42,286 nucleotides of DNA from the NCBI RefSeq assembly GCF_009193185.1, contig NZ_VUKF01000041.1, forward strand, positions 1 through 42,286. Reading direction: 5' to 3'. Positions 1 to 10,984 of this stretch are shown in pieces (the stretch's first letter is position 1; each line of letters opens with the position of its first letter). The translations under genes were made by a program, and so were the position numbers. The notes under the pieces were generated by a model. That model ran no database searches, was not told the origin of the DNA, and saw only the letters and a list, made by a program, of their open reading frames with translations. The stretch comes from Georgenia thermotolerans. Its GTDB lineage: Bacteria > Actinomycetota > Actinomycetes > Actinomycetales > Actinomycetaceae.

Positions 1-45
1 AACACTCCGGGAAATCCGGCGTTTCTACCGCTGCTCCTACCGGGA

Positions 46-879
46 TTAGCCGGTTAAGAGAGGCCGGTAGGGCCTCGTGTACTTGTGCTTGACGTCGGCG
101 TCGGTCAGGACGGCGTTGAAGATCTTGGAGCGGTAGCACGAGCCGTTGTCGGTCAGGACCCGCTCGACGCGGATGCCGCGGGCGGCGAAGTGGTCCAGGG
201 CCCGGGTCATGAACGCCGCCGCGGTCTCCTTGGTCTCGTCGGTCAGGATCTCGGAGTAGACCAGGCGGGAGTGGTCGTCCTGGGCGTGGTGGAGGTAGGC
301 GTAGCCCAGGTTCGGCCGGCCGGGGACTTTCCGGGGCCGGCCCTGGTCACGGTGCGCGGAGCTGTTGCGTCCGCCGGCGGCACGGCCGAGCACGCGGTGC
401 CCGCCGCCGTCGGGGATGCGGCCGAGCTTCTTGATGTCGACGTGGATCAGCTCCCCGGGCTTCTCGCGCTCGTAGCGCACGACCTTGCGGCGCCTGGCGC
501 GGATCGGGGCGCCGGTGGCCGGGTCGACCCAGCGCAGCGGTGGGCAGCCGTAGCGGGTCAGGATCCGCTGGACCGTGGAGACGTTCAGGCCCAGGTGGTA
601 GGCGATGTGCTGCGGTCCCCAGCGCCGGGACACCCGCAGGTTCACCACCCGCCGCTCGGTGCGCCCCGGGGTGCGGTGCGGGCAGGACCGGGGCCGGCTG
701 GAGCGGTCGGCCAGGCCCGCCTCGCCCTCCTCGCGGTAGCGCCTGGCCCACCGCTGGGCGCAGGTGACCGAGACGTTGAACCGCTCCGCCGCCCGCCGCA
801 GCGGCCAGCCGTCCTCCACGACGCACCGGGCTAGGCGCAGACGGCCCAGTGGGGTCAGCGGGGCGTTAGCGTGGGACAC
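46..879 (-). pseudogene. IS481-family transposase, C-terminally truncated
   Basis: This is a DDE transposase of the IS481 family. The chosen start is a GTG at 879, preceded by GGAGG at suitable spacing, and gives the family-typical N-terminus SHANAPLTPLGRLRL. About 277 residues remain. Residues 1-110 hold two helix-turn-helix regions. The rve/DDE core follows, with the first Asp in HVDIKKLG (about residue 148) and the second in VLTDNGS (about residue 244). The family normally continues from a YRP motif into an NGKVER-type motif that supplies the third catalytic Glu. Here YRP is followed by LLTG and a stop, so that Glu is absent. Another insertion or deletion probably cut it. The product should be catalytically dead. 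Confidence 0.85.
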
Positions 880-989
880 GAGGACCTCCGTGGTGGTGCA
901 GATGCCTAGACAGCTCCACACCTACCCGGAGGTCCTCACCCGTTCAGGGAAACCGTCCCGGCGTGTCCACAACGTCCCGGGTCAGTACA
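62..989 (-). mobile_element. IS481-family insertion sequence remnant
   Basis: The segment carries an IS481-type transposase on the minus strand. On its upstream side is a terminus that, read on the minus strand, starts TGTACTGACCCGGGACG and continues into a GC-rich lead, which I take from memory to be the style of end found in actinobacterial IS481 elements. That end falls at about position 989. The opposite end is missing: similarity to the family stops near position 62, inside the coding region, and the first 60 bases of the window do not continue it. No target duplication can therefore be checked. The element is probably immobile. Confidence 0.75.
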
Positions 990-1070
990 CCTAGCCGGGG
1001 CGCCCGGCCGCCGGGCGGCGTGGCTGCTCACCCCTCGGGACCGGCCCCGTGCGGGCACCCGCGGGCCGTT

Positions 1071-1076
1071 TACCCT
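1071..1076 (+). promoter_or_regulatory. candidate -10 box (TACCCT) before the EIIC-like gene
   Basis: TACCCT fits the actinobacterial TANNNT -10 pattern and lies 35 bases before the ATG at 1111, in the gap between the IS end and that gene. No clear -35 was identified. Confidence 0.4.
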
Positions 1077-1110
1077 GCAGGGGTCCCCCTTTTCTCACTG
1101 GAGCACCTCC

Positions 1111-2772
1111 ATGCCTGACGCCCCCCGGCCCGCACCGGCGTCCACCCCCGACCTCCGCACCCCCGTCCGGCGACTCGCCGTCGTCGGCAGCAGCGGGGGC
1201 AACCTGTACAGCCACGGCGGGGATGAGCCGCTGCGCCTGGTCGAGGAGATCCGCCGCCAGGCCCGCGCGGGCGGCTTCGAGGTGACCACGCTTCAGCTCG
1301 TCGCGGCCCGGGCCTCCATGGACGGCGCCGGCGAGGACACCCCGGCCGAGCTGCTCGAGCTGCGCGACGGCGCGGTGACGGTCACCGCCCGCGGCACGCT
1401 GGCCGAGGTCAACGCGGCGGCCGCCGCGGTGGACGCCGCACTGGCCGAGGCGGTCGGGCGCGGCGAGGTCGACGCCCTCGTGCTGGTCAGCGCCGACCCC
1501 TCCGGCGTCAACGCCGCCGCGGTGGGCGCCGCCGTCGCGGCGCAGCTGCCGGCGGCCGGCACCGGCGGGTCCTCGATCGCGGCCGCGCAGGCGCTGGGGC
1601 TGCAGCTGGTCGCGGCGTCGGGCACGACCGGCTCGACGAGCACCACCCGGGCCGTCTCCTACATCGCCGGCCTCGCCCGGCACTTCGGCCACCGCTACCG
1701 CCCGGCCCTCGGCTCGGCGGAGACCCCGGCCGCCGCCGGCTCGCCGTGGCGGCGCATCTCCGTGCGCGGGATCATGGTCGGCTCGCTGCCGGCGTTCATC
1801 GCCCTCGCGCTCGTCCTCGCCGTGTCGAAGGTCCCCGGCCTCGGCGCGCTCACCCCCGTCTTCGACGCCCTGATCGCCGGGCTGCCGGTCGTCGTCGCCG
1901 CCGTCGCCGCCCGCCGGGTCTCCGGGCTCGGCGAGGTCGGCCTGGTCGCCGGCGTCGTCGCCGGCGTGCTGTCCACCGACGGCGGCATCATCGGCGGCCT
2001 GGTCGGCGGCATCCTCGCGGGTGCCGGGGTGTCCTACCTGCTGCGCTGGACGCTGGGCCACCGCTTCCCGGTGACGACGGCGAACATCGTCGCCGGCGGC
2101 CTGTCCGGCCTGGTGGCCGGGCTGCTGGTGTTCCTCGCGCTCGCCCCGGTGACGGCGGCGCTGGGGGAGGGCGTCAAGGACGCCATCGGCTTCCTCGTCG
2201 ACCTCAACCCGCTGCTCGCCGGCGCCGTCGCCGGCCTCGTCATCTGGCCGGCGATCATGGGCGGGGTCTACCACGCCGCGATCCTGCCGCTGGTGCTGCT
2301 GGAGATGGGCGAGAAGGGGCACAGCTTCTTCGGCGCCGTCGACATGGTCAGCCTGGTCATGGTCTCCCTGGGCATCACCCTGGCCAACGCGGTGCGGCCG
2401 CGCAGCTCCGGGGAGCGGGCGCTGGCGGCGTCCGGCGCCGCGGTGAACTTCGGCTTCGGCACCTTCGTCGAGGCGTCCTACCCGTTCATGTTCGCCGACC
2501 GCAAGGTGCTGGCGGTCGCGCTCGGCTCGGCCACCCTGGGCGGGCTCGTCGTCGGGGCGACGGGCGCCGAGGCGACGGCGTACCTGCCCGCCGTGGTCGC
2601 GCCGTTCGTCGCCACGAACACGGTGGGCATGGTGCTCTCGATGCTCGTCGGCGCCGTGGTGCCGTTCGTCGCGGTGCTGATGCTCAACGTGCGTCACAAC
2701 CGCCGTGTCCGCACGGCGGACGCGTCGACCGCGAGCGTGGCCGCGGCTGACTCCGTTCGTCAGGGGGCGTAG
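1111..2772 (+). CDS. PTS EIIC-like membrane permease with novel N-terminal domain
   Basis: This 553-residue protein has two parts. Residues 1-195 form a soluble, Ala/Val/Gly-rich domain opening with LAVVGSSGGNLYSHGGD. Residues about 222-530 are strongly hydrophobic, with eight to ten membrane segments and a motif GFGTFVEASYPFMF. That motif resembles the alternative PTS EIIC membrane family (Pfam PTS_EIIC_2 type), by memory of the family. I see no cysteine anywhere in the protein, so the N-terminal part cannot be an EIIB domain with a phosphocysteine. No EIIA, EIIB or HPr gene is nearby. The substrate is unknown, and transport may not depend on phosphorylation. The ATG start has GGAG about 10 bases upstream. 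The gene is followed by a compound palindrome. Confidence 0.65.
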   Translation: MPDAPRPAPASTPDLRTPVRRLAVVGSSGGNLYSHGGDEPLRLVEEIRRQARAGGFEVTTLQLVAARASMDGAGEDTPAELLELRDGAVTVTARGTLAEVNAAAAAVDAALAEAVGRGEVDALVLVSADPSGVNAAAVGAAVAAQLPAAGTGGSSIAAAQALGLQLVAASGTTGSTSTTRAVSYIAGLARHFGHRYRPALGSAETPAAAGSPWRRISVRGIMVGSLPAFIALALVLAVSKVPGLGALTPVFDALIAGLPVVVAAVAARRVSGLGEVGLVAGVVAGVLSTDGGIIGGLVGGILAGAGVSYLLRWTLGHRFPVTTANIVAGGLSGLVAGLLVFLALAPVTAALGEGVKDAIGFLVDLNPLLAGAVAGLVIWPAIMGGVYHAAILPLVLLEMGEKGHSFFGAVDMVSLVMVSLGITLANAVRPRSSGERALAASGAAVNFGFGTFVEASYPFMFADRKVLAVALGSATLGGLVVGATGAEATAYLPAVVAPFVATNTVGMVLSMLVGAVVPFVAVLMLNVRHNRRVRTADASTASVAAADSVRQGA

Positions 2773-2779
2773 CCGCGAG

Positions 2780-2837
2780 GGCCCCTAGCCGAAAACTGCG
2801 TACGGATATGCCGTACTGGGCTTTCGGCTAGGGGGCC
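2780..2837. terminator. compound palindrome, probable two-way terminator
   Basis: An outer inverted repeat pairs 2780-2794 with 2822-2837, about 15 bp with one bulged base. An inner hairpin, GTACGG-ATATG-CCGTAC, sits inside it at about 2800-2816. It lies between the convergent EIIC-like gene and ynfA, where a terminator serving both is expected. There is no long T run, as is common in high-GC Actinobacteria. Confidence 0.65.
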
Positions 2838-2875
2838 ATCGCCGTCCCCCACCGGCGAGCACCTCGCGACGGGCC

Positions 2876-3208
2876 TCAGGCCGGTCGCGGGGCGTACATG
2901 ATCACCGCGACCCCCGCGAGGCAGACGAGGGCGCCGATGACGTCCCACCGGTCGGGGCGGAAGCCGTCGACGAGCACGCCCCACGCGAGGGAACCGGCGA
3001 CGAACACCCCGCCGTAGGCGGCGAGGATGCGGCCGAAGTTCGCCTCGGGCTGCAGGGTGGCGACGAACCCGTAGAGGCCCAGGGCGATCGCGCCGGCACC
3101 GACCCAGATCCACCCCTTGTGCTCGCGCACGCGTTGCCAGACCTGCCAGGCGCCGCCGATCTCGAAGAGGGCGGCGATGGCGAAGAGCAGGATGGAACGC
3201 AGCGGCAC
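2876..3208 (-). CDS. ynfA: YnfA/UPF0060 family membrane protein
   Basis: The 110-residue product matches the YnfA (UPF0060) family in length and layout. It has four hydrophobic helices and family-typical patches: [10 protein letters not shown] near residue 15, [20 protein letters not shown] around residues 44-63, and [17 protein letters not shown]. These proteins are small inner-membrane proteins related in shape to small multidrug resistance transporters; their function is poorly defined. The gene is convergent with the EIIC-like gene. Its start is separated from the end of the glycosyltransferase gene (also minus strand) by the 19-bp tandem repeat, so it may depend on readthrough from that gene or on its own promoter. 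Confidence 0.9.
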   Translation of the reverse strand: MPLRSILLFAIAALFEIGGAWQVWQRVREHKGWIWVGAGAIALGLYGFVATLQPEANFGRILAAYGGVFVAGSLAWGVLVDGFRPDRWDVIGALVCLAGVAVIMYAPRPA

Positions 3209-3268
3209 GGGGGTCTCCTTGTTCGTTTGCGGCGACGCTATCGGGCGCCGGCCGGCGAGGACGCCTCT

Positions 3269-3355
3269 GACGTCTCGCGCCCGACTTGACGCCTCGCGCC
3301 CGACTTGACGTCTCGCGCCCGACTTGACGTCTCGCGCCCGACTTGACGTCTCGCG
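3269..3355. repeat. 19-bp tandem repeat, about 4.6 copies
   Basis: The unit GACGTCTCGCGCCCGACTT occurs at 3269-3287, 3288-3306 (one T-to-C change), 3307-3325 and 3326-3344. A partial copy, GACGTCTCGCG, occupies 3345-3355. The copies are nearly identical, so the expansion is recent or actively homogenised. It fills the gap between the stop of the glycosyltransferase gene and the start of ynfA. Each unit begins with the palindrome GACGTC. Confidence 0.95.
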
Positions 3356-3374
3356 GGTGGTCGGGGAGGGGGAG

Positions 3375-4772
3375 TCAGAGGAGCTCGTCGACGAGGTCGA
3401 CGTACTGCAGCAGGTGGCGGTCGCTGAGGAACTCGCGGCGGACCCGGTCGTGGGCGGCCTGCCCGAGCCGCTCGGCGAACGCCGGCTCGGCGAGCAGCCG
3501 CGCCACGCACGTCATCACCCCGTGCAGGTCCGTGGGGTCGGGCACGAGCAGCCCGTTCGTGCCGTCGGTGATCTGGTCCTGGATCCCGCCCACCGCCGTG
3601 GCCACCACCGGCCGGCCCTTCCACAGCGCCTCGGTCACCGTCAGCCCGAAGCCCTCGGCCAGGCTCTTCTGCACCACGACGGCGGCGTGGCGCTGCAGGG
3701 CGTTGACGAGCAGCGCGTTGTGCTCCCGGTCGCCGGTGGGCAGGCACGCCACGTGCGCGCGGGCCCGTACCTGCGGCTCGAGGCCCTGCCAGATCTCCAG
3801 GCACCCGTCGAGCACGTCCGCCGCGGCGCTGTCGTGCGGGGCGACGGCGGCACCGGCCAGCAGCAGGTGGACATCCTCGGGCAGCTCGTCGAACCCCTCG
3901 GCGAAGGCGATGAGCACCCCGCTCATGTCCTTGAGCCGGTCCCACCGCGAGACCTGCAGCACGGTGCGGGCTCCGGGCGGGACCGGGCCGCCGGCCCGCA
4001 TGGCGCCGTCGGCGGGCTCCGCGGGCCGGTCCGCGCCGTCCGCGCCCTGCTCCGCCACGGCTGCGCCGCCCACCAGGCCGGCGTCGGCGAGCAGGCGGGA
4101 GACCGCGGTGGGGTCGAGCCGGCGGTTCTTGGGCGAGAGCGGGTCCACCGACGGGGCGATGACCCGCACGGCGTCCGCCTCGAGGAACCCGGGCCGGTAG
4201 GTCGGCCGGGAGAGCACCACCCGGTCGGCCTGGGCGACGGCCGGCTCGAGGAACGCCCAGGCCCGGTCGAGGATCCCGTCGGGGGCGTCGGTGCCGAGGT
4301 GGCAGCGCCAGATCACCCGGGCGCCGCGACGGCGCATCCCCGGCGCCAGCCCGGCGGTGGCCGGGTCGTGCAGGAGGACGACGTCGCCGGAGGCGACCGA
4401 CTCGCGCACCTCCTCGAGGTTGGCGCCCAGGACCCGGTCGTAGTGCGCCATCTCCTCGGGCCCCAGCTCGCCGCCGTCCCCGGGGTCGGCGTGCATGACC
4501 GCGTGCAGCCGGGCGGCGATCCGGAAGAACTCCGCGTCGCCGTCGAGCACGAGCCAGCGGGCGTCCACCCCGCCGTCGCGCGCATAGGGCAGCATCGTGC
4601 GGAGCAGCTCGCCCACCCCGCCGCCCTCGGCGGCGCTGACGTTCCACACCGTGCGCCCGGCCAGGAGCCGCCGCGCGCGCTCCTCCCCGGCGGTGAGCCG
4701 GCGGGCGGCGACCTCGTCGAGCTCGGCGGCGAGCGCCGCCAGCGGCGCCGCCGAGACCTCCACGGTCCTCAT
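3375..4772 (-). CDS. GT4 glycosyltransferase, trehalose synthase (TreT)-like
   Basis: The product is 465 residues with a GT-B fold. The N-terminal half contains a nucleoside-sugar/acceptor region with [20 protein letters not shown]. The C-terminal half has [18 protein letters not shown] and the retaining GT4 E-x7-E motif in [15 protein letters not shown], with Glu at about 373 and 381. This is followed by [17 protein letters not shown], which is typical of trehalose glycosyltransferring synthase. TreT joins an NDP-glucose to glucose to form trehalose, or runs in reverse. Other GT4 sugar transferases cannot be excluded. I chose the Met at 4772 because the in-frame residues upstream are Arg/Pro-rich and look non-coding; the Shine-Dalgarno GGGGG is close to it. 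The gene diverges from purL. Confidence 0.75.
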   Translation of the reverse strand: MRTVEVSAAPLAALAAELDEVAARRLTAGEERARRLLAGRTVWNVSAAEGGGVGELLRTMLPYARDGGVDARWLVLDGDAEFFRIAARLHAVMHADPGDGGELGPEEMAHYDRVLGANLEEVRESVASGDVVLLHDPATAGLAPGMRRRGARVIWRCHLGTDAPDGILDRAWAFLEPAVAQADRVVLSRPTYRPGFLEADAVRVIAPSVDPLSPKNRRLDPTAVSRLLADAGLVGGAAVAEQGADGADRPAEPADGAMRAGGPVPPGARTVLQVSRWDRLKDMSGVLIAFAEGFDELPEDVHLLLAGAAVAPHDSAAADVLDGCLEIWQGLEPQVRARAHVACLPTGDREHNALLVNALQRHAAVVVQKSLAEGFGLTVTEALWKGRPVVATAVGGIQDQITDGTNGLLVPDPTDLHGVMTCVARLLAEPAFAERLGQAAHDRVRREFLSDRHLLQYVDLVDELL

Positions 4773-5000
4773 GCCCCCGATCCAACCCCCGGAGAGCGGA
4801 TCGCGCGAAAGATTCGGAGGGCGCCGCCGAGGAGGGGCGCGGCGCAACGGCCCGCCGAGGGGCGCCGCGCAGGGCTGTCACCGACGGGCGTGGCACCGCG
4901 TGGCAGCGGGGCCCATGACGCACGTCACCGCTGCGCCGGACGCCCCCGGAGCCCCGGTCTCGCGCGGGTTACCCTGGCGCGAGCACGGGCCCCGACGCAC

Positions 5001-5006
5001 GGAGGA
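5001..5006 (+). promoter_or_regulatory. purL ribosome binding site (GGAGGA)
   Basis: GGAGGA lies three bases before the ATG at 5010 and fixes that start. A TACCCT -10-like hexamer lies about 35 bases further upstream (near 4970). Confidence 0.7.
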
Positions 5007-5009
5007 ATC

Positions 5010-7313
<2,304 letters not shown>

Positions 7314-7566
7314 CCGTCGCGGGCGCGACGTCACGCGTGGCGCCGCACGTCAGGTGCTGCGCGAGGCGTCACCCTCGTCCCGAGACGGCAGCTGCGGCGC
7401 GACGTGTCGCGTTCGTCACCGGACGTGCGTCCGGCCCGGGTCCGCGGCGCGACGAAATGGCTGACCGGCGCGGATGCGCCCGGCTGCGCGGCATGCCGTC
7501 GCCCCTGCGGGCGTGACGACGCCGCCACCGACGGGCCGTAACATCTTCACCCGACCCCAGACTTAG

Positions 7567-8916
<1,350 letters not shown>

Positions 8917-8948
8917 GCCACCCGGCCGCGCCCGCGCGCGGCACCCGT

Positions 8949-8981
8949 CGCGGGCCCGGCAGCGCTGCTGCCGGGCCCGCG
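8949..8981. terminator. terminator hairpin after gdhA
   Basis: A perfect 15-bp stem (CGCGGGCCCGGCAGC and its complement) closes a three-base loop. It begins 33 bases after the gdhA stop and ends nine bases before the -10-like box of the next gene. Confidence 0.8.
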
Positions 8982-8989
8982 GCCGTGCG

Positions 8990-8995
8990 TAGGCT
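8990..8995 (+). promoter_or_regulatory. -10-like TAGGCT, six bases before an ATG (leaderless promoter)
   Basis: TAGGCT is followed by exactly six bases and then the ATG at 9002. No Shine-Dalgarno is present. That spacing places the transcript start at or next to the start codon. Confidence 0.55.
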
Positions 8996-9001
8996 GGCCG
9001 C

Positions 9002-9304
9002 ATGCTGTTCGCCTTCTCCGTCGCCCCGACCGTCTCCGACACCCCCGACGGCTCGGTGAGCGCCGCCGTCGCCGAGGCGGTGCGCATCGTGCGCGAGTCC
9101 GGCCTGCCCAACGAGACCACCGCGATGTTCACCACCGTGGAGGGGGAGTGGGACGAGTGCCTGGCGGTGATCAAGCGCGCCACCGAGGCCGTCGCCGCCG
9201 TCAGCCCCCGCGTCAGCCTCGTGATCAAGGCCGACATCCGCCCCGGCCACACCGGCCAGCTCACCGAGAAGGTCCGGCGCGTCGAGGAGCACCTGGGCGG
9301 CTGA
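9002..9304 (+). CDS. MTH1187/YkoF-family thiamine-binding-type protein
   Basis: This 100-residue protein matches the MTH1187 family of small ferredoxin-fold proteins, some of which bind thiamine or its pyrimidine part. It opens with LFAFSVAPTV and contains SGLPNETTAMFTTVEGEWDE followed by VSLVIKADIRPGHTGQLTEK. Such proteins are cytoplasmic, form oligomers and have an ill-defined role in thiamine supply. No thiamine-synthesis gene is adjacent and no TPP riboswitch fits in the 85-bp upstream gap. It appears monocistronic, starts leaderless, and converges with the MFS gene only four bases beyond its stop. Confidence 0.85.
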   Translation: MLFAFSVAPTVSDTPDGSVSAAVAEAVRIVRESGLPNETTAMFTTVEGEWDECLAVIKRATEAVAAVSPRVSLVIKADIRPGHTGQLTEKVRRVEEHLGG

Positions 9305-9307
9305 GCC

Positions 9308-10783
9308 TCACGCCGCCGGCGGCACCCCCGCCGTGCGCCGGTGCCGGGCGCGCCGCACGGCGTCCGCCAGGGCGAGGACGAGCGCGATCGCGAACAGCCC
9401 GAGGGTGAAGCGCAGCCCGACGTTCAGCGCCGGGCCGTACCCGTGCGCGAGCGACCCCGGGCCGCCGTCGGCGGCGAGCGTGGCGAAGAAGACCGAGCTG
9501 ATGATGGCGATGCCGACGGCGGCGCCGATGCGCTGGGTGGTCTGCAGCACCCCGCCGGCGGTGCCGCCCATGCGCACCGGCACGTCCTGCAACGTGAGTG
9601 TCTGGTTCGGGGAGATGACGGCGCCGTTGCCCAGGCCGGCGAGGGCCAGCCAGGCGCCCATCGTCAGCGCGGCGCGGGTCCCGTCGAAGCTGCCCACGGC
9701 GATGTCGACGGCGACGACGCCGGCCGACATCACCACGATCCCCACCACGATGGTCCAGCGCTGGAAGCGCTGCACGAGACGCCCGCTCAACGCGGCCGAG
9801 GCGCCGCTGACGAGCGCGAACGGCGTCTGGACGAGGCCCGCCTGCAGCGGCGAGAGCCCCAGCCCGAGCTGGAGGTAGAGGGTGCCGACGAGGAAGATGC
9901 CGGTGAACCCGGCGAAGTAGGCGGTGCCCACCGCGGAGCCGAAGGTGAAGCTGCGGTCGTGGGTCAGCTCGGCGGAGAGCACCGGGCTGTGCCCGGCGCG
10001 CTCGGTGCGCCGCTCCCACCACCAGAACACCGCGAGGAGGACGACGGCGACGCCCAGCAGCCACCACGGCGTGCCCCCCGTGCGGCTGCCGGCGAGGGAG
10101 ATGAACGGCAGCATCACGCACAGCACGCTGGCGGCGACGAGCACGAGGCCGACGACGTCGATGCCGAGCCGGGCGCGCGGCGCCCGGGCCTCGGCCGGGC
10201 CGGGCAGGTGCCGCAGCGCGAGGACGATGAGCGCCACCCCGATCGGCACGTTGACGAGGAAGACCGAGCGCCACCCCTCCGCCTCGCCGAAGATCGCCAG
10301 CAGCCCGCCGCCGAGCAGCGGGCCCGTGGCCGTGGACACCCCGATGGTGGCCCCGAACAGGCCGAACGCCCGCGCCCGGTCCCGCCCGCTGAACAGCTGC
10401 TGGATGAAGCCGCTGACCTGGGGGTTGAGGACGCCGGCGCTGAGTCCCTGCACGATCCGGGTGAGCGCGAGCATCTCGGGGCTGACGGCCAGGCCGCAGG
10501 CGGCGGAGGCGATGACGAACGCGCCGAGCCCGAAGACGAAGACGCTGCGCCGTCCCAGCACGTCCCCGATCCGGCCGGCCGGCACCAGGGTGAGGCCGAA
10601 GGCGAGGGTGTAGCCCGCCACGATCCACTGCAGCTCGCTCGGACCGGCCGCCAGCGAGCGCTCCACCGAGGGCAGGGCCACGTTGACGATCGAGACGTCC
10701 AGCAGCGTCATGAATCCGGCGCCGAGGCAGACGGCGAAGGCACGCCACCGGGCACGCTCGGCAGTGACGTCGGTGCTGGGCAT
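9308..10783 (-). CDS. MFS drug/proton antiporter, DHA2 (14-helix) type
   Basis: The 491-residue protein has about 14 predicted membrane helices, the DHA2 arrangement. Near the N-terminus is the family C/A-type region MTLLDVSIVNVALPSVERSL, followed by LQWIVAGYTLAFGLTLVPAG and GRIGDVLGRRSVFVFG (motif A). Motif C-like glycine-rich sequence GATIGVSTATGPLLGGGLL follows. Such transporters export drugs or other hydrophobic compounds using the proton gradient; the substrate here is unknown. The ATG at 10783 starts MPSTDVTAERARW; an in-frame GTG about 14 codons upstream is possible. It diverges from a secreted 5'-nucleotidase gene, and two palindromes lie in the shared 201-bp gap. Confidence 0.9.
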   Translation of the reverse strand: MPSTDVTAERARWRAFAVCLGAGFMTLLDVSIVNVALPSVERSLAAGPSELQWIVAGYTLAFGLTLVPAGRIGDVLGRRSVFVFGLGAFVIASAACGLAVSPEMLALTRIVQGLSAGVLNPQVSGFIQQLFSGRDRARAFGLFGATIGVSTATGPLLGGGLLAIFGEAEGWRSVFLVNVPIGVALIVLALRHLPGPAEARAPRARLGIDVVGLVLVAASVLCVMLPFISLAGSRTGGTPWWLLGVAVVLLAVFWWWERRTERAGHSPVLSAELTHDRSFTFGSAVGTAYFAGFTGIFLVGTLYLQLGLGLSPLQAGLVQTPFALVSGASAALSGRLVQRFQRWTIVVGIVVMSAGVVAVDIAVGSFDGTRAALTMGAWLALAGLGNGAVISPNQTLTLQDVPVRMGGTAGGVLQTTQRIGAAVGIAIISSVFFATLAADGGPGSLAHGYGPALNVGLRFTLGLFAIALVLALADAVRRARHRRTAGVPPAA

Positions 10784-10832
10784 GCGTCCGGCGTGCCGGC
10801 CGGGGAACGAGGTCACCGCACTGGTGTAACAG

Positions 10833-10845
10833 GCCTCAGTGAGGC
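10833..10845. promoter_or_regulatory. palindrome GCCTCAGTGAGGC, possible operator
   Basis: A 13-base perfect palindrome with one central base sits 50 bases upstream of the MFS start. DHA2 exporters are often controlled by TetR or MarR repressors binding such sites. No regulator gene is adjacent, so this is only a candidate. Confidence 0.35.
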
Positions 10846-10880
10846 ACGAGAACCGGACGGTTCCGGTGTCCTCCCGGCCA

Positions 10881-10898
10881 CGGTTGGGTGAACAACCG
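10881..10898. promoter_or_regulatory. inverted repeat CGGTTG-6-CAACCG, possible operator
   Basis: Six-base arms with a six-base spacer lie midway between the divergent MFS and 5'-nucleotidase genes. The symmetry and position suit a dimeric repressor or activator. Confidence 0.35.
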
Positions 10899-10984
10899 GC
10901 GAGCGGGCGCGTCCTCCCGTTCCCCGGCGCCGGCGCGCACCTACGCTGCGGAACGATCTCGTCCGCATCCTGCAAGAGGACCCC

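Noticed and set aside
3269-3355. CRISPR array
   Set aside because: The 19-bp units are directly abutting with no spacers, and no cas genes are present.
8917-9001. TPP riboswitch before the thiamine-binding-type gene
   Set aside because: The 85-base gap is filled by the gdhA terminator and a leaderless promoter; no THI-box pattern.
10884-10896. PHO-box-like GTTCACCC (minus strand) near the 5'-nucleotidase
   Set aside because: Only one unit is present; PhoP boxes need repeated 11-base units. The stretch is better explained by the CGGTTG/CAACCG inverted repeat.
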